Part shown: positions 50,903 to 59,233 of the stretch, one piece after another
Numbering within the stretch: position 1 is the first letter of the stretch
How the letters are laid out: each line of letters begins with the position of its first letter
NCBI GenBank assembly: GCA_020637445.1
Contig: JACJVZ010000001.1
Span: 1,116,001-1,180,000, forward strand
Reading direction: 5' to 3'
Length of the DNA stretch: 64,000 nucleotides
Source: Calditrichota bacterium
GTDB taxonomy: Bacteria > Electryoneota > RPQS01
The notes under the pieces: generated by a model
Told to the model about the DNA's origin: nothing
The model's database searches: none
What the model saw: the letters and a program-made list of their open reading frames with translations, nothing else
Program-made: the position numbers and the translations under genes

Positions 50903-52153
50903 TTAGGACTTGGTCATGAGTTCGAAGAACTCAGCATTTGAACGCGTGTCACGCATCTTGTCGAGAATGAACTTCATCGACTCGACCGAATTGTTGTGGT
51001 CCAGCACGCTTCGCAAGGCATACATTTTTTGCAGGACCATGGGCGAAAGCAGTTGTTCCTCGCGGCGCGTTCCCGAGCGCAAAACGTCGATCGCCGGGAA
51101 AATACGGAATTCAGCCAAACGGCGGTCAAGTACAAGTTCGAGGTTTCCCGTACCCTTGAATTCTTCGAAGATGACTTCGTCGGCACGAGATCCAGTCTCG
51201 ATCAGGGCCGTGGCCAAAATCGTGAGACTTCCCCCCTCTTCGATATTACGCGCGGCACCGAAAAATCGTTTCGGCTCGTAGAGCGCACTCGCATCGATAC
51301 CTCCGGACAGTACTCGGCCGGAGTGCGGCATGACGGCGTTGTGCGCGCGTGCCAGACGCGTAATCGAATCGAGCAGAATCACCACGTTTTTACCCATTTC
51401 GACCATTCGCTTGGCACGTTCGAGAACCATATTGGCCACTTGAACATGCCGTTCCGCCTTTTCATCAAAGGTCGATGAGACGACTTCTCCTCTCACAGAT
51501 CTTTCCATGTCAGTGACTTCTTCCGGACGCTCGTCAATCAAAAGCACGAGCAGCTCGATGTCAGGATGGTTAGTCGTAATGGCATTTGCGATCTTTTGGA
51601 GTATGATCGTTTTGCCTGTGCGCGGCGGCGCGACAACGAGGCCGCGCTGCCCCATTCCCACGGGCGAAAAGATGTCAATGACACGCAAAGTGAGATCTTT
51701 GGAATCCATCTCCATCCGGAATTTTGAATTCGGATAGATCGGAGTCAAGTCATCAAAATGGACAATTTCTTTGGCAACGTCTGGATTTGCACCGTTGACG
51801 TTGTGGACTTTCAAGAGCGCGAAGAAGCGCTCCCCTTCTTTGGGTGGGCGAACTTGGCCGGAGATCAGGTGTCCGGTTCTTAGACCGAACCGTTTGATTT
51901 GCGACGGTGAGACATAGACGTCGTCGGGGCTGGGTAAGTACGACGCGTGCGCACTGCGCAGAAAACCGTAGCCGTCGGGCAAAATTTCAAGAACGCCACT
52001 GGCGGTCAAGACTTCATCACGAGAAGATTGCCGCGCAAGTATCTTGAAGATCAGTTCGTGCTTGGGCAATCCGGACGTTTCTTGCACCTCGAGCTGTTTG
52101 CCCAAGGAAATCAAGTCCGGTACCGTCATGGCTTGAAGTGTTGAAATATCCAT
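50903..52153 (-). CDS. rho: Transcription termination factor Rho
   Basis: A 416-aa hexameric RNA helicase/translocase. The N-terminal OB-like RNA-binding domain (EILPDGYGFLRSAHASYLPSPDDVYVSPSQI) is followed by the ATPase domain: VVAPPRTGKT (Walker A), LLIDERPEEVTDM, VILLDSITRLARAHN (Walker B), the Q-loop region VLSGGIDASAL and the R-loop GTGNLELVLDR. No large insertion is present, unlike the Rho of many Bacteroidota and Actinobacteria. There is no Shine-Dalgarno site; the leader is C/U-rich (see 52154-52211). Confidence 0.98.
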   Translation of the reverse strand: MDISTLQAMTVPDLISLGKQLEVQETSGLPKHELIFKILARQSSRDEVLTASGVLEILPDGYGFLRSAHASYLPSPDDVYVSPSQIKRFGLRTGHLISGQVRPPKEGERFFALLKVHNVNGANPDVAKEIVHFDDLTPIYPNSKFRMEMDSKDLTLRVIDIFSPVGMGQRGLVVAPPRTGKTIILQKIANAITTNHPDIELLVLLIDERPEEVTDMERSVRGEVVSSTFDEKAERHVQVANMVLERAKRMVEMGKNVVILLDSITRLARAHNAVMPHSGRVLSGGIDASALYEPKRFFGAARNIEEGGSLTILATALIETGSRADEVIFEEFKGTGNLELVLDRRLAEFRIFPAIDVLRSGTRREEQLLSPMVLQKMYALRSVLDHNNSVESMKFILDKMRDTRSNAEFFELMTKS

Positions 52154-52211
52154 AATTTGAAGGGAAAGAAAGAGGTTAGAGATCAGGTGGGACGTGTTCG
52201 GGAGAATGATA
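52154..52211 (-). promoter_or_regulatory. C-rich, G-poor leader before rho, a candidate rut site
   Basis: By eye, the transcript sense of this 58-base stretch has about 22 C and 3 G, with UCUUUCUUUCCC-like runs just before the rho start. Long C>G segments free of structure are where Rho loads. It may allow Rho to control its own gene, as known in other bacteria. Confidence 0.45.
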
Positions 52212-52244
52212 CAGCAAACACTGTGTCAAACTCCAGAAGCGGGA

Positions 52245-53075
52245 TTAGGTCGGAAGGAAAACGGTTTTGCTCAAGTGTTCCAAAGAAACCGAGTCTATGC
52301 TGATTTTTGCATTGCTGGGGAAGAGCGACTCAACGACCCGATAAAGCGCGTCGGTGACGTCGCTGCTGAAAACTCTGACGCTGCCTTCACCGCTGGTCTT
52401 CAGTTCATGGTTTGCGGAAAGCCAATGGTCAAGCGCCGCCGCAGTCGCTGCGGGTGTATCGATCAAAGTGACGTCCGGCCCCATAGCTTGCTGGATATGT
52501 TCGCGAAAGTACTCGTAGTGCGTACATCCGAGCACGACCGTATCGACGTTGGCTTCGATCAGCTTGTCCAAATAGTGTTCGACGATGGAACGTGGGATAT
52601 CGCCTTCGCGCCAGCCTTCTTCAACCAAAGGTACCAACAAAGGGCAGCCTTGAGACGTTACTTCGACTCCCGGGAGCAACTCGTTCAGGACGAGCGAATA
52701 CGTATTCCGCTTAACGGTTGCCGAAGTTGCCAGAACTCCAACTTTGCGGCTTTTTGTGACCCGCGCGGCGACGCCCGCCGTCGGATGCAGGACATTTATG
52801 ACCGGTACAGCGAAGATTTTTTCGACTTCACTCAGAGCAACAGACGAGACCGTGTTGCATGCGATAACGGCGGCCTTGGGATCGTGTTCCTTAAGAAAAG
52901 CGGCGGACTCGCAAGCGTAGCGGGTAATCAACGCGGGGCTAAGCGAGGCATACGGCACGCGCGCGCGATCGGCAAAGAACACGAAATGCTCGTGCGGCAT
53001 CAGCTTGTAAAGCGCTGAGACTACGGTTAGTCCGCCAAGTCCCGAATCAAAAACGGCAATGGGACGGTCGCTCAT
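52245..53075 (-). CDS. murI: Glutamate racemase
   Basis: A 276-aa cofactor-independent racemase that makes D-glutamate for peptidoglycan. DSGLGGLTVV, FADRARVPYA, IACNTVSSVAL (first catalytic Cys) and VLGCTHYEYF (second catalytic Cys) are present. The usual DTARVPYG reads DRARVPYA, a change beside the active site that probably keeps function. It overlaps the upstream amidase gene by four bases, so two wall genes are co-expressed. Confidence 0.96.
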   Translation of the reverse strand: MSDRPIAVFDSGLGGLTVVSALYKLMPHEHFVFFADRARVPYASLSPALITRYACESAAFLKEHDPKAAVIACNTVSSVALSEVEKIFAVPVINVLHPTAGVAARVTKSRKVGVLATSATVKRNTYSLVLNELLPGVEVTSQGCPLLVPLVEEGWREGDIPRSIVEHYLDKLIEANVDTVVLGCTHYEYFREHIQQAMGPDVTLIDTPAATAAALDHWLSANHELKTSGEGSVRVFSSDVTDALYRVVESLFPSNAKISIDSVSLEHLSKTVFLPT

Positions 53076-54259
53076 CTGGCGGCCGATTCCATTTCCGTTT
53101 TCATCTGCGTAATCGACATGGCCACGGCATCGGCAACTCTTTGGCGCCCGCGTTCGGAGCCCAAGATTCGAACATCGTCAGGATTGGTGACATAGCCGCA
53201 CTCTAAGAGAATCGCCGGCATGGACGCACCCATCAGCACATAAAAGCCTGCTTGATCAATTCCGCGAGTGTTCATTTGAGCGGAGTTCTTGAGTTCGTTC
53301 AACACAATCTCCGCCCATTGCTCGCTGTCATGCAAGTATTGACTCGTGGCCATGGACAACAGAATGTAGTTTTCTTCTGTCAGGGCTTCGTATTGCTCGG
53401 AGTCTCGTTCAAGATCAACAACGCGGTTTTCCGCCGCGGCGACGCCAATGGCGCGCTCGGAACGCGCGGGTTTCAAGATATAGCACTCTGCACCGCCGAT
53501 AGTCGGGTCTTCGTAGCTGTTGCAATGCAAAGAAATGAAGAGATCACCGGCTTCGGCATTGGCCATTCTCGTGCGGCCGGACAAGGTCAAGAACTTGTCG
53601 TCTCTGCGAGTCATCACGGACGGGATGCCATTGGCGGTCAAGGCCGACTCAAGCCGGCGGGCGATGTCCAGAGCGATGTCTTTCTCGTCCATGTCAATCA
53701 ATCCGCGGCAACCGGGGTCCTTACCTCCGTGACCGGGATCGATAATTACTTTGCCGAGTTTCCATCCGGTGGTATCAGGTTTGGGTTGCTCGAGCGGTTT
53801 GACAACTCCGTCCGTAGAGTCCGCAATTCCCAAGAGACGAATCACGTCGCCCGTTTCGCTCAGTTCAACCGTCGTGGGAAAAAGATCATCGAGGTGGTCA
53901 TAGGGCAACCAAAGTGAACCATCCCATGTTTCGACAGGAACAGGAAGCTGGACAAAAGATCCGTTGACCTCGCCGAAACTATTCTTTGGTTCGAGATATG
54001 TAATGCAACCCGGTGAAACGACTTTTTGACGCTGTTTTTCGTTTGTGAATTCGAACCCAGCATACTTGCCAAGCATTGAGAGCGGAATTATGCGAATTTC
54101 GCCTCTGTTCATAAACGGCAAACGCGCGACGGGAGTTCCGGCTAAATCAGTCAGGAGAATAGTCTGCGCGGCGAATCCTTGTGTCGCCAAAAGGAAACAC
54201 AACGCGACGAGAGCCGCTGCTCTCGCGCATGATTTGCCGGATTTGCGTGTTGAAGTCAT
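53072..54259 (-). CDS. N-acetylmuramoyl-L-alanine amidase (Amidase_3) with N-terminal beta domain
   Basis: A 395-aa exported zinc amidase. The signal peptide (AAALVALCFLLATQGFAA) is followed by about 140 residues of copper-amine-oxidase-N-like or AMIN-like beta sequence (GTPVARLPFMNRGEIRIIPLSML), and the catalytic domain has VIIDPGHGGKDPG and DEKD (zinc ligands), SLHCNS (zinc His) and LLECGYVTN (catalytic Glu). Compared with the amidase at 4415-5875 it keeps the full set of residues and the N-terminal domain is of a different type. It overlaps murI and a GT2 gene by four bases each. Confidence 0.93.
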   Translation of the reverse strand: MTSTRKSGKSCARAAALVALCFLLATQGFAAQTILLTDLAGTPVARLPFMNRGEIRIIPLSMLGKYAGFEFTNEKQRQKVVSPGCITYLEPKNSFGEVNGSFVQLPVPVETWDGSLWLPYDHLDDLFPTTVELSETGDVIRLLGIADSTDGVVKPLEQPKPDTTGWKLGKVIIDPGHGGKDPGCRGLIDMDEKDIALDIARRLESALTANGIPSVMTRRDDKFLTLSGRTRMANAEAGDLFISLHCNSYEDPTIGGAECYILKPARSERAIGVAAAENRVVDLERDSEQYEALTEENYILLSMATSQYLHDSEQWAEIVLNELKNSAQMNTRGIDQAGFYVLMGASMPAILLECGYVTNPDDVRILGSERGRQRVADAVAMSITQMKTEMESAAR

Positions 54260-55107
54260 CGGGAAATGAGACTAAACAGTTTTGCGAAGAGTGCGCGCAG
54301 CGGGTCGAGAAAAAGCATATTCAAATACGCACCGAAGATGACGACGGGAGACGCCTCGATTTTTTCAAGCATTAAGCCGAGACTGTTCAGTTTGCGGCGT
54401 TGTTTCTTGAATGTACCGTGCCCGCCGAGAGAAGAAGAAACTTTGTGCCAGACTCTTGAAGACGGAACGTACGTGGTTTCGATACCGTTAGCCTTGCAGC
54501 GAATGCAAAATTCAACGTCTTCGTAGTAGAGCTTGAATTCGTCATCCAGCATTCCGACTTGGTCGATTGCGCCTCGGGGAATCCACAACGCGCAGCCGGT
54601 TCCCCATGCCGTTTGTTCTTCGCGGTTGTATTGGCCGTAATCGAGTTCGCGGATACCGCGATGGGCGATGCGGCCGCCCTTCCAGAGTCCTCCGGCATAC
54701 CAGAGCCGCTTGGCGTCGGACGCGTAAAGAATCTTCGGGCACAGCAACGACTCGGGATGCCGGTTCGCTGCTTCATAGAGCATTTGCAGTGTCGACACTT
54801 CGACGAACGTGTCATTGTTCAGAAGCAGCACGGCATCGCATCCGGAATCCAACGCCGCTTGCACGCCTACGTTGTTTCCTCCGGCAAAAAGCAGATTGGC
54901 GCCGGTTTCGATCAGCGTGATTTGCGATCCGAATTCGGCCCGGAGTTGTGCGACGCTGTCGTCCGACGATCCGTTGTCGACGACCATGACTTGCGCCCAC
55001 GACGGCGCAGGAAGAAGCGACTGCAAGCACTCGCGCGTATCGGCCAAACCGTTCCAGTTGAGAATGATGACGCCGACTTTCACACGCGGACTACTGATGA
55101 TATCCAA
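54256..55107 (-). CDS. Family 2 glycosyltransferase
   Basis: A 283-aa GT2 enzyme: VGVIILNWNGLADT, VMVVDNGSSDDS, LLLNNDTFVE (metal site) and YYEDVEFCIRCKANG (catalytic base region). A C-terminal segment (VVIFGAYLNMLFLDPLRALF) may attach to the membrane. TTG 55107 overlaps the preceding gene by 17 bases; GTG 55083, eight bases after that stop and right at the family start, is a good alternative. It probably works on surface glycans and sits between cell-wall and outer-membrane genes. Confidence 0.87.
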   Translation of the reverse strand: MDIISSPRVKVGVIILNWNGLADTRECLQSLLPAPSWAQVMVVDNGSSDDSVAQLRAEFGSQITLIETGANLLFAGGNNVGVQAALDSGCDAVLLLNNDTFVEVSTLQMLYEAANRHPESLLCPKILYASDAKRLWYAGGLWKGGRIAHRGIRELDYGQYNREEQTAWGTGCALWIPRGAIDQVGMLDDEFKLYYEDVEFCIRCKANGIETTYVPSSRVWHKVSSSLGGHGTFKKQRRKLNSLGLMLEKIEASPVVIFGAYLNMLFLDPLRALFAKLFSLISR

Positions 55108-56722
55108 TTCCTATGGCAAACTCGAGTAAACTTTGTTCTGACGCGCGTCTGAGTTGAGCAATCTTGGCGACGGCCCGCCACTTTCCGAACTGGGCGCGGC
55201 ACCATCCGGCGATTCGGGAACCACTCCCGGACAATGTTTCAAGCGGATACGCGCCGTCCACCGTTGGCTCGTAGACGAGCATGGGAAGATCAAGTTCATC
55301 GAGACTAAAGAATGCGACTCTGGCACCCGGCCTCACCTTTCCCGAACGTTTCACGACCTGCAAATGCAGATACTGACCGTCGCCTGAAGGTTCACGGAGA
55401 TAGTCCGTGTTGCGCAGTTCGGCACGCATTGACCATGTCGCTGATTGATACCAGACCGGTTCAAAGCGGAAACTGCGGCTGAAGCGTTCTTGACCACTTC
55501 CTAAGTCGCGGACCGAAAAAGAAGCCCGGTTGTTCAAATCTACTGTGGCAGACGCCTTGAAGAGCCAGTTGACCAACAGGTCTTCACTTTTTCGATACGG
55601 CGCCGCCGTCGAAGTAGAGCCCGGCGTTCGATTGACGCGCGTGTCCAAAGAAATGCCGTGTCGGCCTTGGTTGACTGCGAGCCGGAGCCCGAAGATTCTC
55701 GAGTTTTGGAATTCTTCTCCAAAGCTAAAGGGGCTTTGGCTGCGCGGAGCAAAGTACTCGGGCGAGGCATACATGGCATAGAACGCACTGCGCAGGCGTC
55801 CCGTTCCATGCGACAAGATTGCGGACCACGCGGATTCCGCTCCCGACCGGGCCAATTCAGCAACGGCGCTGACGGGACCTGTGGCTGTGGAACCGGTGAG
55901 CGAAGCAGACCAAAGCCTGCGGCCAGTGTCCCCAACTTCCGGCTCGAATTCGTTGGCCTGTGTCAAGAGTCCAATCGTAGATTTGCTGCGCGACCACTTT
56001 AGTGCGCCGCCGACGGACTGCTCTTCGATTTTGTCCCGCCGCTCCAGTGCCGTCGCTGATGAAGTCGAGAGAACTCCGGTCAGACGGGCCGGTTCTGACG
56101 AGACATCACCATTCCAGTCACGTCTGTTTCCCCACAGCGCGACGAAAAAACCGTGCGAGGTTTTAGACACGGCTGCACCACGCAACCAACTTTCTTCGCG
56201 GGACGTTGTGCGCGAGATAATGCCTGATCCCGGCGATGCAACCGTGTTTGCAATGTATGCAAACTTGCGCGCCGCACCGAAAGACGAGCTGTTTAGAACT
56301 CCAAGCCCCCAATCGAGCTGAAAACTTCCGACAGCGAATTGAACATCAGCCGGTTGGTATGTTCCGGAAACCAAGATGTGAACTTCATCGACTGTACGAG
56401 GGTCATCAATCCGTCGAACGAGCAGACTTTCCGAACGAGTTCGGGAACCGAGCCCCGTAGCGAGTTTCGTTCGAGCCCACGTGCCGGGCCATCCAAGGGG
56501 CAAATCACGCCGTTCATTCCAAGCAAATGACGAAACGAAGCGCACGCGTTGCCGGGAACCGGAAACAGCTCTTGCCTGTTCAAAAAGCGAGTCGGCTGTC
56601 CATTCGGCGGGCAAAGGAGATTCTTGATCGGACGAAGCAGCAACGTCTTCAATCAAATCGTCGTACTCTTGTGCAAAGAGCGTCGACGCGCAGACCAACA
56701 AGATAAGCGTTGCGGCACGCAT
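55091..56722 (-). CDS. Outer-membrane beta-barrel protein, unknown function
   Basis: A 543-aa exported protein. The signal peptide (AATLILLVCASTLFAQ) is followed by an acidic stretch (EYDDLIEDVAASSDQESPLP) and then about 480 residues of alternating strands with Gly/Ser/Arg-rich turns, ending with a barrel-like strand (QSLLEFAIGIGYHQ). The N-terminal EYDDLIEDVA resembles the start of FCB helix-hairpin-helix barrel proteins, but the HhH repeats are absent. It lies two bases after the next outer-membrane gene. Confidence 0.75.
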   Translation of the reverse strand: MRAATLILLVCASTLFAQEYDDLIEDVAASSDQESPLPAEWTADSLFEQARAVSGSRQRVRFVSSFAWNERRDLPLGWPGTWARTKLATGLGSRTRSESLLVRRIDDPRTVDEVHILVSGTYQPADVQFAVGSFQLDWGLGVLNSSSFGAARKFAYIANTVASPGSGIISRTTSREESWLRGAAVSKTSHGFFVALWGNRRDWNGDVSSEPARLTGVLSTSSATALERRDKIEEQSVGGALKWSRSKSTIGLLTQANEFEPEVGDTGRRLWSASLTGSTATGPVSAVAELARSGAESAWSAILSHGTGRLRSAFYAMYASPEYFAPRSQSPFSFGEEFQNSRIFGLRLAVNQGRHGISLDTRVNRTPGSTSTAAPYRKSEDLLVNWLFKASATVDLNNRASFSVRDLGSGQERFSRSFRFEPVWYQSATWSMRAELRNTDYLREPSGDGQYLHLQVVKRSGKVRPGARVAFFSLDELDLPMLVYEPTVDGAYPLETLSGSGSRIAGWCRAQFGKWRAVAKIAQLRRASEQSLLEFAIGIGYHQ

Positions 56723-56724
56723 GA

Positions 56725-57564
56725 TCAGGGAATCAAAACGCCAAGCCCCGCCGTGTGAGTCGCACCGAGATCTCTGTGCCAGAGCAGCGCGTAGTGAATT
56801 TGCACGGCCTGGTACTTCAAAGTAAAACCTGCCGAATACTCGGAAGGATTGAATCTCGATCCGGCGCGAATCGTAAGCGGCTTCAGGATTTGAGTCGCGA
56901 CACCGATACGCACTTCAGTGGGCCAGCCGGACTGCTGCTCCAGATCAAGCGTTGCCAATGTTCGTTCGTCGGCTTGAAAGAGAATGGCTGCGGCCAGCGA
57001 CTGCGGCAGGTCATCTTCGTAGTTGCTCAGGCCCGCTCCCAGGATATTATTCCAGACGGCGCCGACGCGGACATCCGGGCTGACCTGACCGATGACGCCG
57101 AGGTTGGCGACACCTGAGCTTCCGTTTGGAAATTCGTTGATCGCTAAACGGTACCACGCGAGCGACAGGCCAGCGCGAATGTTCGGCGATACCGTGTAGC
57201 CGGCGGAAACCGTGGAACGGGACTCGGAGTATGCTTCGTCTCCGCTCTGTGCGTAGCCCGCACCAAATGAGAAATCGTTGTAGGGCAGACTGACCACGGC
57301 TTGTTTGTTTGTCAACTCCGCTAAGCCATATGGACGGTCCCACCAAAGTCCAAAAGAACGACTGACAGGGAGAGCCGGATTTGCCAAGAAACCACCTGAT
57401 CGTGCAACCAGCAAACCGGCGCGACCCATTCCCGCAGAAACGGGATCAGGTGCAAGCGCTTCAAAGGCGGCAAATCCGTCCGAAAACACGTAAAGCAGCA
57501 TAAGGAGCGCAATGGACGCCTCAGCCTTGACAATCCGCCTGCCAATCCGTATACTCTTCGGCAT
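56725..57564 (-). CDS. PorV/OmpP1-like outer-membrane protein
   Basis: A 279-aa exported protein. The signal region (KSIRIGRRIVKAEASIALLMLLYVFSDGFAA) precedes SAGMGRAGLLVARSGGFLANPALPVSRS, the start typical of PorV and UPF0164 barrels, where a Gly-rich turn and an asparagine-proline pair recur. About ten strands follow. I take ATG 57564; an in-frame ATG at 57582 would extend it by six residues and overlap the divergent plus-strand gene. Neither start has a clear Shine-Dalgarno. Confidence 0.72.
   Translation of the reverse strand: MPKSIRIGRRIVKAEASIALLMLLYVFSDGFAAFEALAPDPVSAGMGRAGLLVARSGGFLANPALPVSRSFGLWWDRPYGLAELTNKQAVVSLPYNDFSFGAGYAQSGDEAYSESRSTVSAGYTVSPNIRAGLSLAWYRLAINEFPNGSSGVANLGVIGQVSPDVRVGAVWNNILGAGLSNYEDDLPQSLAAAILFQADERTLATLDLEQQSGWPTEVRIGVATQILKPLTIRAGSRFNPSEYSAGFTLKYQAVQIHYALLWHRDLGATHTAGLGVLIP
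57527..57555 (+). promoter_or_regulatory. Consensus promoter giving a probable leaderless transcript
   Basis: TTGACA (57527-57532), 17-base spacer, TATACT (57550-57555). The expected start, six to eight bases later, falls on or beside ATG 57563. The promoter lies inside the 5' coding region of the divergent minus-strand gene. Confidence 0.7.
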
Positions 57565-58417
57565 GAAGCACACTTTTTTCATATGGACCGCCGCATTGTT
57601 GCTGCTTGGCGCGACGATTCGTCCGGTGCACGGGCAATTGCTGTATCCCGAAGTTACCGTGGACCTGCAGCGGCTTCCGGAAGAAGCACAGGCAAAACTT
57701 CAGGGTTTGGACTCGATCTTAACAAGGTATATCGAGGAAGCGCGGCAACCTTGGAATCGTGACGCCGGCCAGTACGACCTGCCGGTTCAGATCAGCATCT
57801 ATTTTACGGAATATACTCCAAATCCGCAGGAAGACAAATTCAAGGCGAACTTGATTGTCACAAACAAGCGGGACGCTCGCTACGACGACAAGCGGCTTGA
57901 GTTTGGTATGCGCACGCCGTATCAACCCGGACAACAGAACTACGATCCCTTTTTCAGTATCATCGAGTTCTATTTGTGGATAGTGATTGCGAACGAAGAG
58001 GATAAGTATGAGAAGTTTGGCGGGAATCCTTACTTCGACAGAGCGAAGCAAGTGCAATTGTCGAGCACGTCGTCGATCTACTTTTATGGCTGGGACAAGC
58101 GCAAGGACTTACTTAACGAACTAACCAGCGACAACAACAAGTTGTACCGGGAATTTGAGTTCTTCTATCACACGGGGATCTACTTTGACGAAGAACGTCA
58201 GTATGAGGATTCGAAGGCCTATCTGCACTATGCGCTGCTGAAGCTGGAATTGCTGCCAATCGACAAACGCAACGAACTTTTGGACACGGAACACCAGACG
58301 CTGGCGATGGCCTTGAAGAACTGCGGCTATGACCGCGGCATCGAAGCCCTGCGGCGGATGGACCCGTCTCACAAGGCTGACTACGACGAGATATTCAACG
58401 AACAGAAAACGCCTTAG
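57563..58417 (+). CDS. DUF4835-like exported protein
   Basis: A 284-aa protein with a signal peptide (KHTFFIWTAALLLLGATIRPVHGQ). PVQISIYFTEYTPNPQEDKF, VTNKRDARYDDKRLEFG, and YDPFFSIIEFYLWIVIANEEDKYEKFGG resemble DUF4835, a family nearly confined to Bacteroidota/FCB bacteria and of unknown function. The last 70 residues are helical and charged. ATG 57563 is taken because a consensus promoter ends seven bases before it. An in-frame ATG at 57512 has AAGGAG four bases upstream but lies before that promoter and would give an odd 17-residue n-region. Confidence 0.8.
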   Translation: MKHTFFIWTAALLLLGATIRPVHGQLLYPEVTVDLQRLPEEAQAKLQGLDSILTRYIEEARQPWNRDAGQYDLPVQISIYFTEYTPNPQEDKFKANLIVTNKRDARYDDKRLEFGMRTPYQPGQQNYDPFFSIIEFYLWIVIANEEDKYEKFGGNPYFDRAKQVQLSSTSSIYFYGWDKRKDLLNELTSDNNKLYREFEFFYHTGIYFDEERQYEDSKAYLHYALLKLELLPIDKRNELLDTEHQTLAMALKNCGYDRGIEALRRMDPSHKADYDEIFNEQKTP

Positions 58418-58470
58418 GGAATATAGAGAAACCGCTTCGGTTTGTCAAGCCAAACCGACCCTATCTTAAA

Positions 58471-58499
58471 CAGAATCCGGCTCTTCGAGCCGGATTCTG
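58471..58499. terminator. Bidirectional terminator between the DUF4835-like gene and lexA
   Basis: A 13-bp perfect stem (58471-58483 with 58487-58499) with the tight loop TTC. It is followed by CATTTT on the plus strand and TTTAAG on the minus strand. It separates convergent stops at 58417 and 58524. Confidence 0.82.
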
Positions 58500-58523
58500 C
58501 ATTTTGGGGAGGTTCGGAACTGG

Positions 58524-59150
58524 TCAGAATTTCCTCATAAGGCCGACCACTTTCCCAAGTATTTGGAAGCCGGGAGTCCCGGTCTCAACGATAATTGGTT
58601 TGAAGCGGCTATTGGCAGGTTCGAGCAGAATTCGGCTTCCGACCGGTTTGTAGTACTTCACGGTGGCTTCTTCGCCGATCATGGCCACGACAATATCGCC
58701 GGAATCAGCAGTACGCTGCGGACGGGCGAAGATAACGTCACCTTCGTGAATACCCGCTTCAATCATGGATTCACCACGAACTCGGAGGGCAAACGTGTCA
58801 TCTGTAGGGGCAATGGAACGGTCGACCGTAACCCGGCCTTCGTGGTTTTCCGTTGCCGTGATGGGAATACCAGCAGCAATTCGGCCTAAGATCGGGACAT
58901 CTCGGACCCCTGACTTAAGGCTGGGCTTAATGGAGCGGTCCGTCAGCTCGATTCCGCGGGAGAGCATTGGACTACGTTCGAGGTAGCCCTTGCGAACCAG
59001 TGCATCCAGCACATAGCGGACTCCGTTTGTGGACGAGACTCCGATTTCGCCGCCGATTTCTCTGAGCGTGGGCGGGCGTCCACGGTCGACAATTTCCGAC
59101 TGGATAAACTCCAGTGCGCGCTGCTGTTTTTCTGTAAGTTGCATTCCCAT
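58524..59150 (-). CDS. lexA: SOS-response repressor LexA
   Basis: A 208-aa repressor-protease. The N-terminal winged helix-turn-helix has TLREIGGEIGVSSTNGVRYVLDAL. The self-cleavage site is the Ala-Gly in RIAAGIP, and the catalytic pair is Ser in RGESMIEAGI and Lys in EATVKYYKP. The frame is open to 59207, but ATG 59150 has AAGGG seven bases upstream and lies downstream of its promoter. A wide inverted repeat covers that promoter (59173-59199), so self-repression is expected. Confidence 0.96.
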   Translation of the reverse strand: MGMQLTEKQQRALEFIQSEIVDRGRPPTLREIGGEIGVSSTNGVRYVLDALVRKGYLERSPMLSRGIELTDRSIKPSLKSGVRDVPILGRIAAGIPITATENHEGRVTVDRSIAPTDDTFALRVRGESMIEAGIHEGDVIFARPQRTADSGDIVVAMIGEEATVKYYKPVGSRILLEPANSRFKPIIVETGTPGFQILGKVVGLMRKF

Positions 59151-59172
59151 TATAATACCCTTGACTTGGAAT

Positions 59173-59207
59173 TGAACAAATATACAAAACATTTGTTCAT
59201 GAGTCAA
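59173..59207 (-). promoter_or_regulatory. lexA promoter with overlapping 9-9-9 inverted repeat (putative LexA operator)
   Basis: Promoter: TTGACT (59207-59202), 17-base spacer, TATATT (59184-59179). Within it TGAACAAAT (59173-59181), nine bases, then ATTTGTTCA (59191-59199) form a perfect inverted repeat that covers the -10 box and spacer. GAAC and GTTC are classical LexA half-site letters in Gram-positive bacteria, but there they lie four bases apart; here they are 17 apart. Confidence 0.72.
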
Positions 59208-59233
59208 GTGCTATAGGGCAATCAGGGAATTAA

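Noticed and set aside
52194..53018. Plus-strand frame of about 274 codons over murI
   Set aside because: It lies antisense to murI with low-plausibility sequence; all racemase motifs are on the minus strand.
57512..57562. ATG 57512 with AAGGAG as the start of the DUF4835-like protein
   Set aside because: It would place 17 unusual residues before a normal signal peptide and lies upstream of the consensus promoter; kept only as an alternative.
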